Assembly (NCBI RefSeq): GCF_003201605.1
Contig: NZ_QJJR01000015.1
Span: forward strand, 1-58,353
Origin: Streptohalobacillus salinus
GTDB taxonomy: Bacteria; Bacillota; Bacilli; Bacillales; Amphibacillaceae
DNA: 58,353 nucleotides
Reading direction: 5' to 3'
Shown here: in pieces, positions 33,483 to 42,042 of the stretch
Layout: the number at the start of each line of letters is the position of its first letter
How positions within the stretch are numbered: the stretch's first letter is position 1
Notes under the pieces: model-generated
Told to the model about the DNA's origin: nothing
Database searches by the model: none
Seen by the model: only the letters and a program-made list of their open reading frames with translations
Made by a program: the position numbers and the translations under genes

Positions 33483-33510
33483 GGACCTCATCCGATTTCA
33501 GATGAGGTCC
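33483..33510 (-). other. rpoB-rpoC intercistronic hairpin
   Basis: Perfect 10-bp stem GGACCTCATC/GATGAGGTCC with an 8-nt loop in the rpoB-rpoC gap. No T run follows on the minus strand, so it is more likely a processing or stabilising element than a terminator. Confidence 0.7.
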
Positions 33511-33534
33511 TACATCTATTCTACTTTGTTCGAC

Positions 33535-36500
33535 TTACTTTTCTTCAAACTCTAAATTAAATTGGTCTTGTGATGTTTCGTCGTCATCTAAATCACGAAG
33601 CTCGATTTCTTCTTCATCCGCTGATAACATTTTCACATCCATACCTAAACTTTGTAATTCTTTAATTAATACTTTAAATGATTCTGGAATCCCCGGTTCT
33701 GGTACATTCTCACCCTTAACGATGGCTTCGTATGTTTTCACACGACCAACCACATCATCCGATTTAACTGTTAAGATTTCTTGTAATGTATAAGCAGCAC
33801 CGTAAGCTTCTAATGCCCAAACTTCCATCTCACCAAAACGCTGTCCACCAAATTGCGCTTTACCACCAAGTGGTTGTTGCGTAACCAGTGAGTAAGGACC
33901 TGTTGAACGCGCGTGAAGTTTATCATCAACCATGTGCGCAAGTTTAATCATGTACATGACACCAACTGACACACGGTTATCAAATGCTTCACCTGAACGT
34001 CCATCATAAAGAATTGTCTTCGCATCACGTGGCATGCCGGATTCTTCAATGGTCTCCCAGACATCTTCCTCAGAAGCGCCATCAAATACTGGCGTTGCAA
34101 CATGGATGCCTAAATGTCTCGCAGCCATACCTAAGTGCAACTCTAAAACTTGACCGATATTCATACGTGATGGTACCCCTAGTGGGTTAAGCATGATATC
34201 GATTGGCGTACCATCCGGTAAGAATGGCATATCTTCTTCTGGTAAGATTTTCGAGATAACACCTTTGTTACCGTGACGACCAGCCATTTTGTCACCTTCG
34301 TGAATTTTCCGCTTTTGTACGATGTATACACGCACCAACTGGTTTACACCTGGTGGTAATTCATCACCATCAACGCGGTTGAAGATTTTAACATCAAGGA
34401 CAATCCCACCTGCACCATGCGGTACACGGAGTGATGTATCACGTACTTCACGTGCTTTTTCACCGAAGATTGCATGGAGTAAACGTTCTTCTGCTGACAA
34501 TTCGGTCACACCTTTAGGTGTCACTTTCCCAACAAGCAGATCGCCATCTTCAACTTCTGCACCCACGCGGATAATGCCTCGTTCGTCTAAGTCGCGTAGT
34601 GCGTCTTCACCGACGTTAGGAATATCACGTGTGATCTCCTCGGGTCCGAGCTTTGTATCACGTGCTTCTGATTCATATTCTTCAATATGGATAGATGTAT
34701 ACACATCATCTTTAACTAAACGCTCACTCATGATGATCGCATCTTCATAGTTGTAACCATCCCAAGTCATGAAACCAACAAGTACATTTTGTCCTAGCGC
34801 TAGTTCGCCGTCTTCCATTGAAGGTCCATCTGCAAGAATTTCCCCTTTTGCAACGTGGTCACCTACACTAATAATTGGACGTTGGTTATAACATGTCCCT
34901 TGATTCGAACGAATGAATTTTTGAAGTTTGTAACGATCAACGTCACCTTGGACTTCATTACCCTCTACATCACTTACTCTTCTGATACGGATTTCTTTCG
35001 CTTCAACGCGCTCAACAATTCCATCATGTTGACAAATAACAGCTGCACCAGAGTCTTTACCTGATACATACTCCATACCTGTACCAACAATTGGTGAATG
35101 TGGTTGCAACAACGGAACAGCCTGACGCTGCATGTTGGCACCCATCAAGGCACGGTTCGAGTCATCATTTTCCAAGAAAGGAATACATGCTGTTGCTGCT
35201 GAAACTACCTGTTTCGGCGATACATCCATGTAATCAACTTTTTCCCGGGCAACACTTTTATTCTCACCACGGAAACGCGAAATAACTTCATCATCAATAA
35301 ATGAACCGTCATCAGCAAGACGAGCGTTCGCTTGTGCGACAACATAGTTATCTTCTTCATCAGCCGTTAAGTAATCATAGTGTTCCGTTACTTTTCCAGT
35401 TTCAGGATCAACACGACGATAAGGGGTTTCAATAAAACCAAATTTATTTACTTTCGCAAATGATGAAAGCGAGTTAATTAAACCAATATTCGGTCCCTCT
35501 GGCGTTTCAATCGGGCACATACGACCATAGTGCGAGTAGTGAACGTCACGCACTTCAAAACCTGCACGCTCACGTGTTAAACCACCGGGTCCAAGCGCTG
35601 AAAGACGACGCTTGTGCGTTAATTCAGCTAGTGGATTCGTTTGATCCATAAACTGAGATAACTGAGAGCTACCAAAGAACTCTTTAATCGACGCAATAAC
35701 TGGTCGAATGTTAATTAATTGTTGCGGTGTGATTGCTGATGTGTCTTGAATCGACATCCGCTCACGTACCACCCGTTCCATACGTGATAGACCAATACGG
35801 AACTGGTTCTGTAACAACTCACCTACAGAACGCAAACGACGATTACCTAAGTGGTCAATGTCATCTGTGTTTCCAACTTGGTGTAAGATATTAAAGAAAT
35901 AATTAATTGCTGCTAAAATATCTGCTGGCGCAATGTTTTTAACTTTGTCAGAAACAAGTCCATTTCCAATAACATTTAACGTACGCTCACCTTCTGGATC
36001 AGTCGGGTCAACGATTTTAATGTTTTGCAGGCGCACTGGATCTTCTAAGACACTATCTTGTAATTCAAGCTCAAAATCACCTAAACGATCTTCCTCGCGC
36101 TCTAAGTAAGGCATAAGACGATCAAGTACACGACGGTCAATAAGTGTGCCTTCCTCAGCAAGTACTTCTCCTGTTTCAGGATCAGCAATCGTCTCAGCTA
36201 ATGTTTGATTAAACAAACGGTTCTTAATATGAAGCTTTTTATTCATTTTATAACGACCCACATGAGCTAAATCATAGCGTTTTGGATCGAAGAAACGCGA
36301 AATAAGTAAACTCTTTGCATTTTCGACTGTTGGTGGTTCACCAGGACGAAGACGCTCGTAAATTTCAAGCAATGCTTTTTCACTTGTTTCAGTGTTATCT
36401 TTTTCTAATGTGTTACGTAAATATTCATTATCACCGATTAAATCAATGATTTCTTGATCTGTGCTAAAACCTAAGGCACGCAACAGAACAGTGATTGGTA

Positions 36501-37068
36501 ATTTACGGGTACGGTCGATGCGGACATGGACAACGTCTTTCGCATCTGTTTCAAACTCTAACCACGCACCACGGTTCGGAATAACTGTAGCTGTATAGCC
36601 ACGTTTACCGTTTTTATCAATCTTTTTACTGAAGTACACACTTGGCGAACGCACAAGCTGAGAAACAATAACACGTTCCGCACCATTAATAACGAATGTG
36701 CCTGTGTCTGTCATCAATGGGAAATCACCCATGAATACTTCTTGCTCTTTTACTTCACCTGTTTCATTATTTAACAATCGGACTTTTACCCGAAGTGGCG
36801 CATTATACGTCACATCGCGCTCTTTTGATTCATCAACTGAATACTTAGGTTCGTTTAAACTATAATCAACAAACTCTAACGATAGATTTCCTTGGAAATC
36901 TTCAATCGGAGAAATATCCTTAAACATTTCTCGTAAACCTTCCTCTAAGAACCATTCATAAGAAGCTGTCTGAATTTCAATAAGATTCGGTAACTCTAGT
37001 ACCTCACTAATTCGTGCGTAGCTTCTGCGCTGGCGGTGTCGTCCGTACTGAACTAGTTGACCTGTCAA
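33535..37068 (-). CDS. rpoB: RNA polymerase beta subunit
   Basis: 1177 residues from TTG 37068 ([20 protein letters not shown]), 8 nt after GAGGGG; a GTG at 37077 is too close to that site. The rifampicin region reads [20 protein letters not shown] followed by [10 protein letters not shown], i.e. wild type. Conserved [33 protein letters not shown]-type block ([10 protein letters not shown]) and the C-terminal [20 protein letters not shown]. Acidic C-terminal tail shorter than in B. subtilis (about 1193). Own promoter upstream (37135-37163). Confidence 0.98.
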   Translation of the reverse strand: MTGQLVQYGRHRQRRSYARISEVLELPNLIEIQTASYEWFLEEGLREMFKDISPIEDFQGNLSLEFVDYSLNEPKYSVDESKERDVTYNAPLRVKVRLLNNETGEVKEQEVFMGDFPLMTDTGTFVINGAERVIVSQLVRSPSVYFSKKIDKNGKRGYTATVIPNRGAWLEFETDAKDVVHVRIDRTRKLPITVLLRALGFSTDQEIIDLIGDNEYLRNTLEKDNTETSEKALLEIYERLRPGEPPTVENAKSLLISRFFDPKRYDLAHVGRYKMNKKLHIKNRLFNQTLAETIADPETGEVLAEEGTLIDRRVLDRLMPYLEREEDRLGDFELELQDSVLEDPVRLQNIKIVDPTDPEGERTLNVIGNGLVSDKVKNIAPADILAAINYFFNILHQVGNTDDIDHLGNRRLRSVGELLQNQFRIGLSRMERVVRERMSIQDTSAITPQQLINIRPVIASIKEFFGSSQLSQFMDQTNPLAELTHKRRLSALGPGGLTRERAGFEVRDVHYSHYGRMCPIETPEGPNIGLINSLSSFAKVNKFGFIETPYRRVDPETGKVTEHYDYLTADEEDNYVVAQANARLADDGSFIDDEVISRFRGENKSVAREKVDYMDVSPKQVVSAATACIPFLENDDSNRALMGANMQRQAVPLLQPHSPIVGTGMEYVSGKDSGAAVICQHDGIVERVEAKEIRIRRVSDVEGNEVQGDVDRYKLQKFIRSNQGTCYNQRPIISVGDHVAKGEILADGPSMEDGELALGQNVLVGFMTWDGYNYEDAIIMSERLVKDDVYTSIHIEEYESEARDTKLGPEEITRDIPNVGEDALRDLDERGIIRVGAEVEDGDLLVGKVTPKGVTELSAEERLLHAIFGEKAREVRDTSLRVPHGAGGIVLDVKIFNRVDGDELPPGVNQLVRVYIVQKRKIHEGDKMAGRHGNKGVISKILPEEDMPFLPDGTPIDIMLNPLGVPSRMNIGQVLELHLGMAARHLGIHVATPVFDGASEEDVWETIEESGMPRDAKTILYDGRSGEAFDNRVSVGVMYMIKLAHMVDDKLHARSTGPYSLVTQQPLGGKAQFGGQRFGEMEVWALEAYGAAYTLQEILTVKSDDVVGRVKTYEAIVKGENVPEPGIPESFKVLIKELQSLGMDVKMLSADEEEIELRDLDDDETSQDQFNLEFEEK

Positions 37069-37094
37069 CTGCTTCACCCCTCAAATCAAGAATA

Positions 37095-37133
37095 AAAAAC
37101 AAAAAAGCTTAATCAAGAAAAATTTTGTTAAGC
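37095..37133 (-). terminator. Attenuator-like hairpin in the rpoB leader
   Basis: Minus strand: GCTTAACAA...TTGATTAAGC (9 bp with one bulged A, loop about 8 nt) followed by six T, starting at or within a few bases of the predicted start point. The stem is AT-rich, so it may act as a pausing or attenuation site rather than a full terminator. Confidence 0.45.
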
Positions 37134-37134
37134 C

Positions 37135-37163
37135 TGTATACCGAATACTTTCCCAGATGTCAA
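37135..37163 (-). promoter_or_regulatory. SigA promoter of rpoB-rpoC
   Basis: Minus strand TTGACA (37158-37163), 17-bp spacer, TATACA (37135-37140). Predicted leader about 60 nt. Confidence 0.75.
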
Positions 37164-37526
37164 CTATTGACTTATCAAACGGAATCGGTATAATTTAAAT
37201 CAGATAATATGTTCGGTAACTACCGAACATTGGCTCAAGATAAAAAACGAGCCATTTATGACAAACATTTGTCAACATAACAAATGCCATAAACCTCAAT
37301 AGATATTTGCACGCATAAAGAAACAAGGATTACTACCTGATCAAAACTTCAATCATAATTAATCCCCGGGCGTGTACACTCACAAAAATTCCAACTTACG
37401 TTCGCCATTCACGTTATAATTTCGTGTTTTCTAAAAAAACACTTGACAAAAAAACGTGCTATTGGCATTTTTCAATGTTACCACAACAGGTCATCCAAGT
37501 CAAAGGATTTCCTCTTCTTCTTCTTG
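37164..37526. other. rsmC-rpoB intergenic gap with three tandem inverted repeats
   Basis: No gene seen. Three adjacent dyads lie upstream of the rpoB promoter: ATGTTCGGTA-AC-TACCGAACAT (37209-37230), TGGCTC/GAGCCA (37231-37254) and TGACAAA-CA-TTTGTCA (37259-37274). The part next to the methyltransferase gene is T-rich on the minus strand (37428-37459) with no clear stem. The dyads could be terminators for the upstream unit or protein sites. Confidence 0.5.
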
Positions 37527-38126
37527 CTACTTCTCTGCTCGAATAATAAAATACCCTTTATTTTTGGTCACAAGATCAACCGTTGCGAATAAGGTTTCTA
37601 ATTTCTTTATCGCCGAAGGCGCTCCTTGTTTCTTTTGGATCACTACCCAAAGCGTACCCCCTATTTTTAAATGTTCAAAACTATCTTCAAACATTTGATG
37701 AACCGTTTGTTTACCTGCCCGAATCGGCGGGTTTGTTAAAATACTAGCAAAATTATCTTCACTAATCTTCTCGAAGATGTCACTCAAATGAAATTGAACA
37801 TTCGTCACTTGATTTGCTTTTGCATTTTTTTCTGCCAGTTCAAGGGCGCGCATATTTACATCACTTAAGTGTATCGTGCGTTCCGGATACACTTTGGCTA
37901 ATGAAAGACCGATCGGTCCATAACCACAACCTAAATCTAGAATATCACCGGGAACATCTGGCGATTGATAAGCTTCAATCAGTGTTCTCGAGCCAAAATC
38001 AACATCATTTTTTGAAAAAACACCCCCATCACTTGTAAATGTGAAGGCATGACCTTTGAGAGTATACGACCATGTTTTTTGATCGCTTTTTGTTTGGGGA
38101 TTGGCTGTAAAGTATTGTTCAGACAC
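37527..38126 (-). CDS. RsmC-like class I SAM-dependent methyltransferase
   Basis: 199 residues. Motif I LDLGCGYGPIGL (about 62-73), acidic motif II region HLSDVN, and the NPPI motif (about 131-134) that marks N2-guanine or N6-adenine RNA/DNA methylases; the whole matches the RsmC-like family (B. subtilis YbxB), thought to modify 16S rRNA. It is a single-domain form, as opposed to the duplicated E. coli RsmC. Located between rplL and rpoB, the usual Bacillus position. Its rRNA target is inferred. Confidence 0.88.
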   Translation of the reverse strand: MSEQYFTANPQTKSDQKTWSYTLKGHAFTFTSDGGVFSKNDVDFGSRTLIEAYQSPDVPGDILDLGCGYGPIGLSLAKVYPERTIHLSDVNMRALELAEKNAKANQVTNVQFHLSDIFEKISEDNFASILTNPPIRAGKQTVHQMFEDSFEHLKIGGTLWVVIQKKQGAPSAIKKLETLFATVDLVTKNKGYFIIRAEK

Positions 38127-38191
38127 TTGAAATATTCACCTGCCTTATCTTCATGAAAGTGGTTCACTAAAACCAACGAGGGATAAAATAA

Positions 38192-38227
38192 AGAAAAATA
38201 AAAGCCCGCCTCTAAAGACGAGCTCTT
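38192..38227 (-). terminator. Terminator after rplL
   Basis: Minus RNA forms an 11-bp stem AAGAGCUCGUC/GGCGGGCUUUU (with G-U pairs), then AUUUUU. It lies 24 bp after the rplL stop and separates rplJL from the methyltransferase and rpoBC. Confidence 0.75.
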
Positions 38228-38251
38228 ATTCTATCCAAAATAGTCGAGTGA

Positions 38252-38614
38252 CTATTTTACTTCTACGTCAGCGCCTGCTTCTTCAAGTTTAGCTTTCATT
38301 TCTTCAGCTTCGTCTTTAGAAACACCTTCTTTGATTGCGCCTGGTGCGTTATCTACTAAGTCTTTAGCATCTTTAAGACCAAGACCAGTGATTTCACGTA
38401 CCGCTTTTACAACTTTAATTTTAGATGCGCCAGCACCGTTTAATACTACATCAAATTCAGTTTGCTCTTCAGCAGCTTCGCCGCTTGCAGCACCTGCTGC
38501 TGCTACTGGAGCTGCTGCAGTTACACCAAATTCTTCTTCAATTGCTTTTACTAAATCGTTTAATTCAAGAACAGACATTTCTTTGATTGCTTCGATAATT
38601 TGCTCTTTAGACAT
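38252..38614 (-). CDS. rplL: 50S ribosomal protein L7/L12
   Basis: Stalk protein present in several copies, recruits translational GTPases. 120 residues: N-terminal dimerisation helix pair ([20 protein letters not shown]), the Ala-rich hinge [16 protein letters not shown], and the C-terminal factor-binding domain [20 protein letters not shown]. 60 bp after rplJ, with which it forms a two-gene unit controlled by the L10 leader. Confidence 0.98.
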   Translation of the reverse strand: MSKEQIIEAIKEMSVLELNDLVKAIEEEFGVTAAAPVAAAGAASGEAAEEQTEFDVVLNGAGASKIKVVKAVREITGLGLKDAKDLVDNAPGAIKEGVSKDEAEEMKAKLEEAGADVEVK

Positions 38615-38674
38615 TCTTATTTCCTCCTAGTAATTGTTTTTTAGTTTCGTTCGTTGCCTTATTAGGCGATGCAC

Positions 38675-39175
38675 TTAAGCGCTTTGTTCTTCTTTTTGCT
38701 CTGCAATTGCTTTCGTTGCATAGGCAAAGTTGCGAACTGGCGCTTGAAGTACGCTGAGTAGCATAGAAAGTAAGCCTTCGTAGTTTGGAAGATCTGCAAG
38801 TTCTTTAATTTGCTCGACGCTTGCGATGTTTCCTTGGATGACGCCGCCTTTAATTTCTAGTGCTTCATGTTTTTTCGCAAAATTGTTCAAGATTTTCGCA
38901 GGTGCTACGACATCTTCATTACTGAAGGCAATCGCTGTAGGCCCTACTAGTACTTCATTTAATTCTGAAAGTTCAGCATCGTCAGCTGCACGACGAGTCA
39001 TTGTATTTTTGTATACTTTGAACTCAACACCTGCATCACGTAATTCTTTACGTAATTCAGTAACCTCAGATACATCAAGACCACGATAATCAACAAGGAT
39101 TGTTGATTCACTTTCACGAAGTTTTGCTGCGATTTCAGAAACAACCTGTTTCTTGTTCTCGATAACTTTTGACAT
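38675..39175 (-). CDS. rplJ: 50S ribosomal protein L10
   Basis: Base of the ribosomal stalk; with L12 it binds its own leader RNA and represses rplJL. 166 residues as in B. subtilis: [53 protein letters not shown], and the C-terminal L12-binding helix [12 protein letters not shown]. Preceded by the leader and promoter at 39243-39420. Confidence 0.97.
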   Translation of the reverse strand: MSKVIENKKQVVSEIAAKLRESESTILVDYRGLDVSEVTELRKELRDAGVEFKVYKNTMTRRAADDAELSELNEVLVGPTAIAFSNEDVVAPAKILNNFAKKHEALEIKGGVIQGNIASVEQIKELADLPNYEGLLSMLLSVLQAPVRNFAYATKAIAEQKEEQSA

Positions 39176-39242
39176 TATTCCACCTCCTACCAGAATTAAA
39201 CATCATACCGATCCGTATTCGAGTCTTTTATTGAAACTCAAT

Positions 39243-39385
39243 AAAAAACCTCACGCCGTGTAGACGTGAGGGAGATTGCGTGAATGTTTAAGGTATAGAG
39301 CGTACTCAACACCTGTATTCAACACCTCGGCAGGCTATTTAAGCAAACGCCCCTGCTGTCTACGGTATAACGTATATTTTCAACC
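39243..39385 (-). promoter_or_regulatory. L10 leader RNA with attenuator
   Basis: About 140 nt between the promoter and the rplJ ribosome site. The minus strand contains the conserved CCTGCCGAGGTG block (39318-39345 area) of Firmicute L10 leaders, flanked by repeated AGGTGTTGA(A/G)TAC segments that can pair alternatively. It ends with an intrinsic terminator, CCTCACGTC/GGCGTGAGG plus six T (39243-39271). Binding of L10(L12)4 should favour that terminator. Confidence 0.8.
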
Positions 39386-39391
39386 TTAGTA

Positions 39392-39420
39392 ATTATAGCT
39401 AAACGCGTCACTAAAGTCAA
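39392..39420 (-). promoter_or_regulatory. SigA promoter of rplJ-rplL
   Basis: Minus strand TTGACT (39415-39420), 17-bp spacer, perfect TATAAT (39392-39397), just after the rplA stop. Confidence 0.85.
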
Positions 39421-39423
39421 TAA

Positions 39424-40119
39424 TTATTTTGAAAAGCTTGATGGGTCAATTTTAACACCAGGACCCATTGTCGATGTTACAGCTACGTTCTTCATGTAAA
39501 TACCTTTTGAAGATTGAGGTTTTACTTTCATTAACGTGCCAGAAAGTGCGTTGAAGTTTTCAACCAATTTATCTAAGTCGAAAGATGCTTTACCGATTGG
39601 AACGTGTACGTTTGATTGACGATCAACACGGTATTCAACTTTACCTGCTTTGATTTCTTGGATTGCTTTTTCAACATCGAAAGTTACTGTACCTGTTTTA
39701 GGGTTTGGCATTAAGCCTTTAGGTCCTAATACGCGGCCCAATTTACCAACTTCAGCCATCATGTCTGGCGTTGCTACGATCACATCAAAATCAAACCAAC
39801 CTTGGTTAATTTTATTGATAAGATCTGCTTCACCTACATAATCAGCGCCAGCTGCTTCTGCTTCTTTCGCTTTATCACCTTTAGCAAATACTAAAACAGT
39901 TTGTGTTTTACCAGTACCGTGTGGCAATACCATTGCCCCACGAATTTGTTGGTCAGCTTTCTTAGGATCTACACCTAAACGAAAAGCGGCTTCCACTGTC
40001 TCATCGAATTTTGCAGTTGCATTTTCTTTTACTAATTTAAGCGCTTCTTCAACATCATACATTTTAGTACGGTCGATTAATTTCAACGCTTCTTGTTGTT
40101 TTTTTGATTTTTTAGCCAT
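39424..40119 (-). CDS. rplA: 50S ribosomal protein L1
   Basis: L1-stalk protein that moves the E-site tRNA; in many bacteria it represses its own mRNA. 231 residues from ATG 40119 ([20 protein letters not shown]), 8 nt after AAGGAGG; the longer frame to 40164 has no site. Conserved [32 protein letters not shown] and [11 protein letters not shown]. Preceded by a hairpin motif also found before rplK. Confidence 0.97.
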   Translation of the reverse strand: MAKKSKKQQEALKLIDRTKMYDVEEALKLVKENATAKFDETVEAAFRLGVDPKKADQQIRGAMVLPHGTGKTQTVLVFAKGDKAKEAEAAGADYVGEADLINKINQGWFDFDVIVATPDMMAEVGKLGRVLGPKGLMPNPKTGTVTFDVEKAIQEIKAGKVEYRVDRQSNVHVPIGKASFDLDKLVENFNALSGTLMKVKPQSSKGIYMKNVAVTSTMGPGVKIDPSSFSK

Positions 40120-40138
40120 TATCATTTCCTCCTTGAAT

Positions 40139-40164
40139 GTGGTTTTAACGGTTATACCTCCCAC
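40139..40164 (-). promoter_or_regulatory. Putative L1 operator copy 2, before rplA
   Basis: Minus strand GTGGGAGG...CCACAT with GTGG/CCAC outer stem (40139-40142, 40161-40164) and an inner GGT/ACC pair. The same GTGGGAGG-N-CCACAT frame occurs before rplK. Position just upstream of the rplA ribosome site suits translational repression by L1. Confidence 0.5.
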
Positions 40165-40166
40165 TT

Positions 40167-40203
40167 AAAAAAAGCGGATCCCGCTCACGCGCTGCGAGCG
40201 GGC
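40167..40203 (-). terminator. Second terminator-like stem between rplK and rplA
   Basis: Stem CCCGCTC/GAGCGGG (40180-40186, 40196-40202), followed on the minus strand after ATCCGC by seven T (40167-40173). The gap of 6 nt between stem and T run makes it imperfect. Confidence 0.5.
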
Positions 40204-40239
40204 ACTAGTTGACATTTACCCCTAGTTCATCTGCCTACA

Positions 40240-40279
40240 AAAAGGTTGCGACATGACAAAAGCCATTACCGCAACCTTC
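40240..40279 (-). terminator. First terminator-like stem, directly after rplK
   Basis: Stem AAGGTTGCG/CGCAACCTT (40243-40251, 40270-40278) with a long loop, followed by five T on the minus strand. It would lower rplA relative to rplK unless read through. Confidence 0.65.
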
Positions 40280-40295
40280 TCCTTACACACGTTGA

Positions 40296-40721
40296 TTAGT
40301 CCTCGATAACGATTCCCATGCTACGTGCAGTACCTTCAACCATGCGCATTGCTGCTTCTACGTCAGCTGCGTTTAAATCAGGCATTTTTGTTTCTGCGAT
40401 TTCTTTTACTTGATCACGCTTCAACGTTGCAACTTTGTTGCGGTTTGGTTCACCTGATGCAGTTTCGATACCCGCTGCTTTCTTAAGCAATACAGCAGCT
40501 GGTGGAGTTTTTGTGATAAATGTAAATGAACGGTCCTCAAATACTGAGATTTCTACTGGAATAATAAGACCAGCTTGCTCTTGAGTACGCGCATTAAATT
40601 CTTTACAGAATCCCATAATGTTCACACCTGCTTGACCTAATGCAGGTCCTACCGGTGGAGCTGGATTTGCTTTCCCTGCTGGGATTTGAAGTTTCACTAC
40701 CTTAATTACTTTTTTAGCCAC
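40296..40721 (-). CDS. rplK: 50S ribosomal protein L11
   Basis: GTPase-centre protein, thiostrepton site and needed for RelA activation. GTG start at 40721 ([20 protein letters not shown]), 8 nt after GGAGG, gives 141 residues as in B. subtilis. [20 protein letters not shown] and the RNA-binding C-terminal domain ([32 protein letters not shown]) are intact. Own promoter at 40827-40855. Confidence 0.97.
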   Translation of the reverse strand: MAKKVIKVVKLQIPAGKANPAPPVGPALGQAGVNIMGFCKEFNARTQEQAGLIIPVEISVFEDRSFTFITKTPPAAVLLKKAAGIETASGEPNRNKVATLKRDQVKEIAETKMPDLNAADVEAAMRMVEGTARSMGIVIED

Positions 40722-40747
40722 GAGACACACCTCCTTAAGTCCGTGAT

Positions 40748-40774
40748 GTGGTCAAAGGGTGTTGACCCTCCCAC
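40748..40774 (-). promoter_or_regulatory. Putative L1 operator copy 1, before rplK
   Basis: Minus strand GTGGGAGGGTCAACACCC followed by TTTGACCACAT: outer stem GTGG/CCAC (40748-40751, 40771-40774), inner GGGT/ACCC. It lies about 27 nt before the rplK start. Shared with the rplA leader (copy 2). Confidence 0.55.
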
Positions 40775-40826
40775 TCAAATTTCATATACTATATAACCTT
40801 ATACTCGAGGCATAAAGAACATTAAA

Positions 40827-40855
40827 ATTTTAGCACGCCCGAACAAATAATGCAA
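40827..40855 (-). promoter_or_regulatory. SigA promoter of rplK
   Basis: Minus strand TTGCAT (40850-40855), 17-bp spacer ending in TGC (extended -10), TAAAAT (40827-40832). Confidence 0.75.
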
Positions 40856-40886
40856 GGGCAGGAATTACAATTCGCTAAATTTTTAT

Positions 40887-41423
40887 TTAGGACATGCGTT
40901 CAACTTGTTGATAATCAAGTTCAACTGGTGTTTCACGACCAAACATATCCACGTGTACTTTAACCTTCTGACGGTCTGCATCGATTTCTTTAATGACACC
41001 TTCACGTCCGATAAACGCACCATCTGTGACGGTGACTTGATCACCGATATCGTAATCAATCTCGATAACATTTTCTTTCATACCCATGCGCTTGAGAATC
41101 GTTTCCGCTTCTTCTGGCAAGAGTGGTGTAGGTTTTGAACCGGATCCGGCAGACCCAACAAACCCAGTGACACCTGGTGTATTTCGCACCACATACCACG
41201 AATCGTCCGTCATAATCATCTCGGCCAACACATAACCTGGAAAGACTTTTTTCTTCGCCACTTTCTTTTTACCATTTTTGATTTCAGTTTCTTCATCTTC
41301 AGGTACAAGAATGCGGAAAATTTTATCTTCCATGCCCATAGAAGCAAGACGCTTCTCAAGATTTGCCATCACTTTGTTCTCATAACCTGAGTACGTATGC
41401 ACAACATACCATTGTTTTTCCAT
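40887..41423 (-). CDS. nusG: Transcription termination/antitermination factor NusG
   Basis: Binds the polymerase clamp and modulates pausing; bridges to the ribosome through S10. 178 residues: NGN domain (MEKQWYVVHTYSGYENKVMA ... FPGYVLAEMIM ... RNTPGVTGFVG) and C-terminal KOW domain (VTDGAFIGREGVIKEIDADR). Its leader contains an extended -10 promoter and a terminator, so it may be separately attenuated from secE. Confidence 0.97.
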   Translation of the reverse strand: MEKQWYVVHTYSGYENKVMANLEKRLASMGMEDKIFRILVPEDEETEIKNGKKKVAKKKVFPGYVLAEMIMTDDSWYVVRNTPGVTGFVGSAGSGSKPTPLLPEEAETILKRMGMKENVIEIDYDIGDQVTVTDGAFIGREGVIKEIDADRQKVKVHVDMFGRETPVELDYQQVERMS

Positions 41424-41475
41424 CTTTTAAACCCTCCCTTTGCTTTTTTGTTAATAACCATAAATTTCTCCAATT

Positions 41476-41503
41476 TAAAAAACCCGCAAAAAGACGGGTT
41501 TTA
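41476..41503 (-). terminator. Terminator in the secE-nusG gap (nusG attenuator)
   Basis: Stem AAAACCCG/CGGGTTTT (41478-41485, 41494-41501) with an 8-nt loop and trailing T on the minus strand. It lies about 20 nt downstream of the predicted nusG start point and 53 bp before the gene. Confidence 0.75.
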
Positions 41504-41530
41504 AAGACAAATGTTTCATTCGCTTCTTTT

Positions 41531-41539
41531 ATTATAGCA
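41531..41539 (-). promoter_or_regulatory. Extended -10 promoter upstream of nusG
   Basis: Minus strand TGCTATAAT (41531-41539): a perfect TATAAT with TGn extension. No good -35 is present 17 bp upstream, which is common for extended -10 promoters. Confidence 0.55.
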
Positions 41540-41569
41540 TAGATTCATATATTTCACTTCATAGAATGA

Positions 41570-41749
41570 CTATTCAAATAAAAGATTTAAAATTTCCGTA
41601 ATTCCTAAATCAACAATAACGAAAAAGAGCGCAATAAAAGCAACAGTTGCGATCACTGTAATCGTAGAGTTTGTTAATTCTTTTCTACCCGGCCAAGAAA
41701 CTTTTTTCATTTCACGTGAGACGTTTTTAAAAAATGATACTAATTTCAC
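41570..41749 (-). CDS. secE: Preprotein translocase subunit SecE
   Basis: Single-span clamp of the SecYEG channel. GTG start at 41749, 8 nt after GGAGG, gives 59 residues as in B. subtilis; the longer TTG frame to 41764 includes the GGAGG. Amphipathic N-terminus FFKNVSREMKKVSWPGRKEL, then one membrane helix. Between rpmG and nusG as usual. Confidence 0.95.
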   Translation of the reverse strand: MKLVSFFKNVSREMKKVSWPGRKELTNSTITVIATVAFIALFFVIVDLGITEILNLLFE

Positions 41750-41790
41750 AATGTGTTCCTCCAAACCTAAAAATAAAATAATGGCTCAAT

Positions 41791-41937
41791 CTATTTCGTT
41801 TCACGATGTAGCGTGTGTTTATTACATCTCTTACAAAACTTTTTAAGTTCTAAACGCACGGCATTTGCTGTATTTTTATCCGAATGATAATTTCGGCTTA
41901 AACACTCTGTACAAGCGAGTACAATTTTCTTTTTCAT
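41791..41937 (-). CDS. rpmG: 50S ribosomal protein L33, zinc-binding type
   Basis: Read directly from the bases: 48 codons, ATG 41937 to TAG 41791-41793, beginning [17 protein letters not shown] and ending KHTLHRETK. Cys pairs at 9/12 and 36/39 make it the C+ form. AGGGTG precedes the start. It fills the standard sigH-rpmG-secE slot. Confidence 0.96.
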   Translation of the reverse strand: MKKKIVLACTECLSRNYHSDKNTANAVRLELKKFCKRCNKHTLHRETK

Positions 41938-41968
41938 TTTTTTCACCCTAACTTTGTTCATCATTATT

Positions 41969-41998
41969 AATGTAGCATTAATAACTAACTGGTGTCAA
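41969..41998 (-). promoter_or_regulatory. SigA promoter of rpmG-secE
   Basis: Minus strand perfect TTGACA (41993-41998), 18-bp spacer ending in TGC, TACATT (41969-41974). Confidence 0.7.
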
Positions 41999-42009
41999 CT
42001 TAACTTGTG

Positions 42010-42042
42010 AAAAAAGTCCTGCTTATGGTTAGATTTTAAGCA
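42010..42042 (-). terminator. Weak terminator overlapping the sigH stop
   Basis: TGCTTA/TAAGCA stem (42020-42025, 42037-42042) with the sigH stop in its loop, followed by six T a few bases later on the minus strand. Confidence 0.4.

Noticed and set aside
34322-34750. 142-codon plus-strand ORF inside rpoB
   Set aside because: Antisense to an intact and conserved rpoB region.
34900-36000. Rifampicin or streptomycin resistance changes in rpoB and rpsL
   Set aside because: The resistance-determining stretches read as wild type in both genes.
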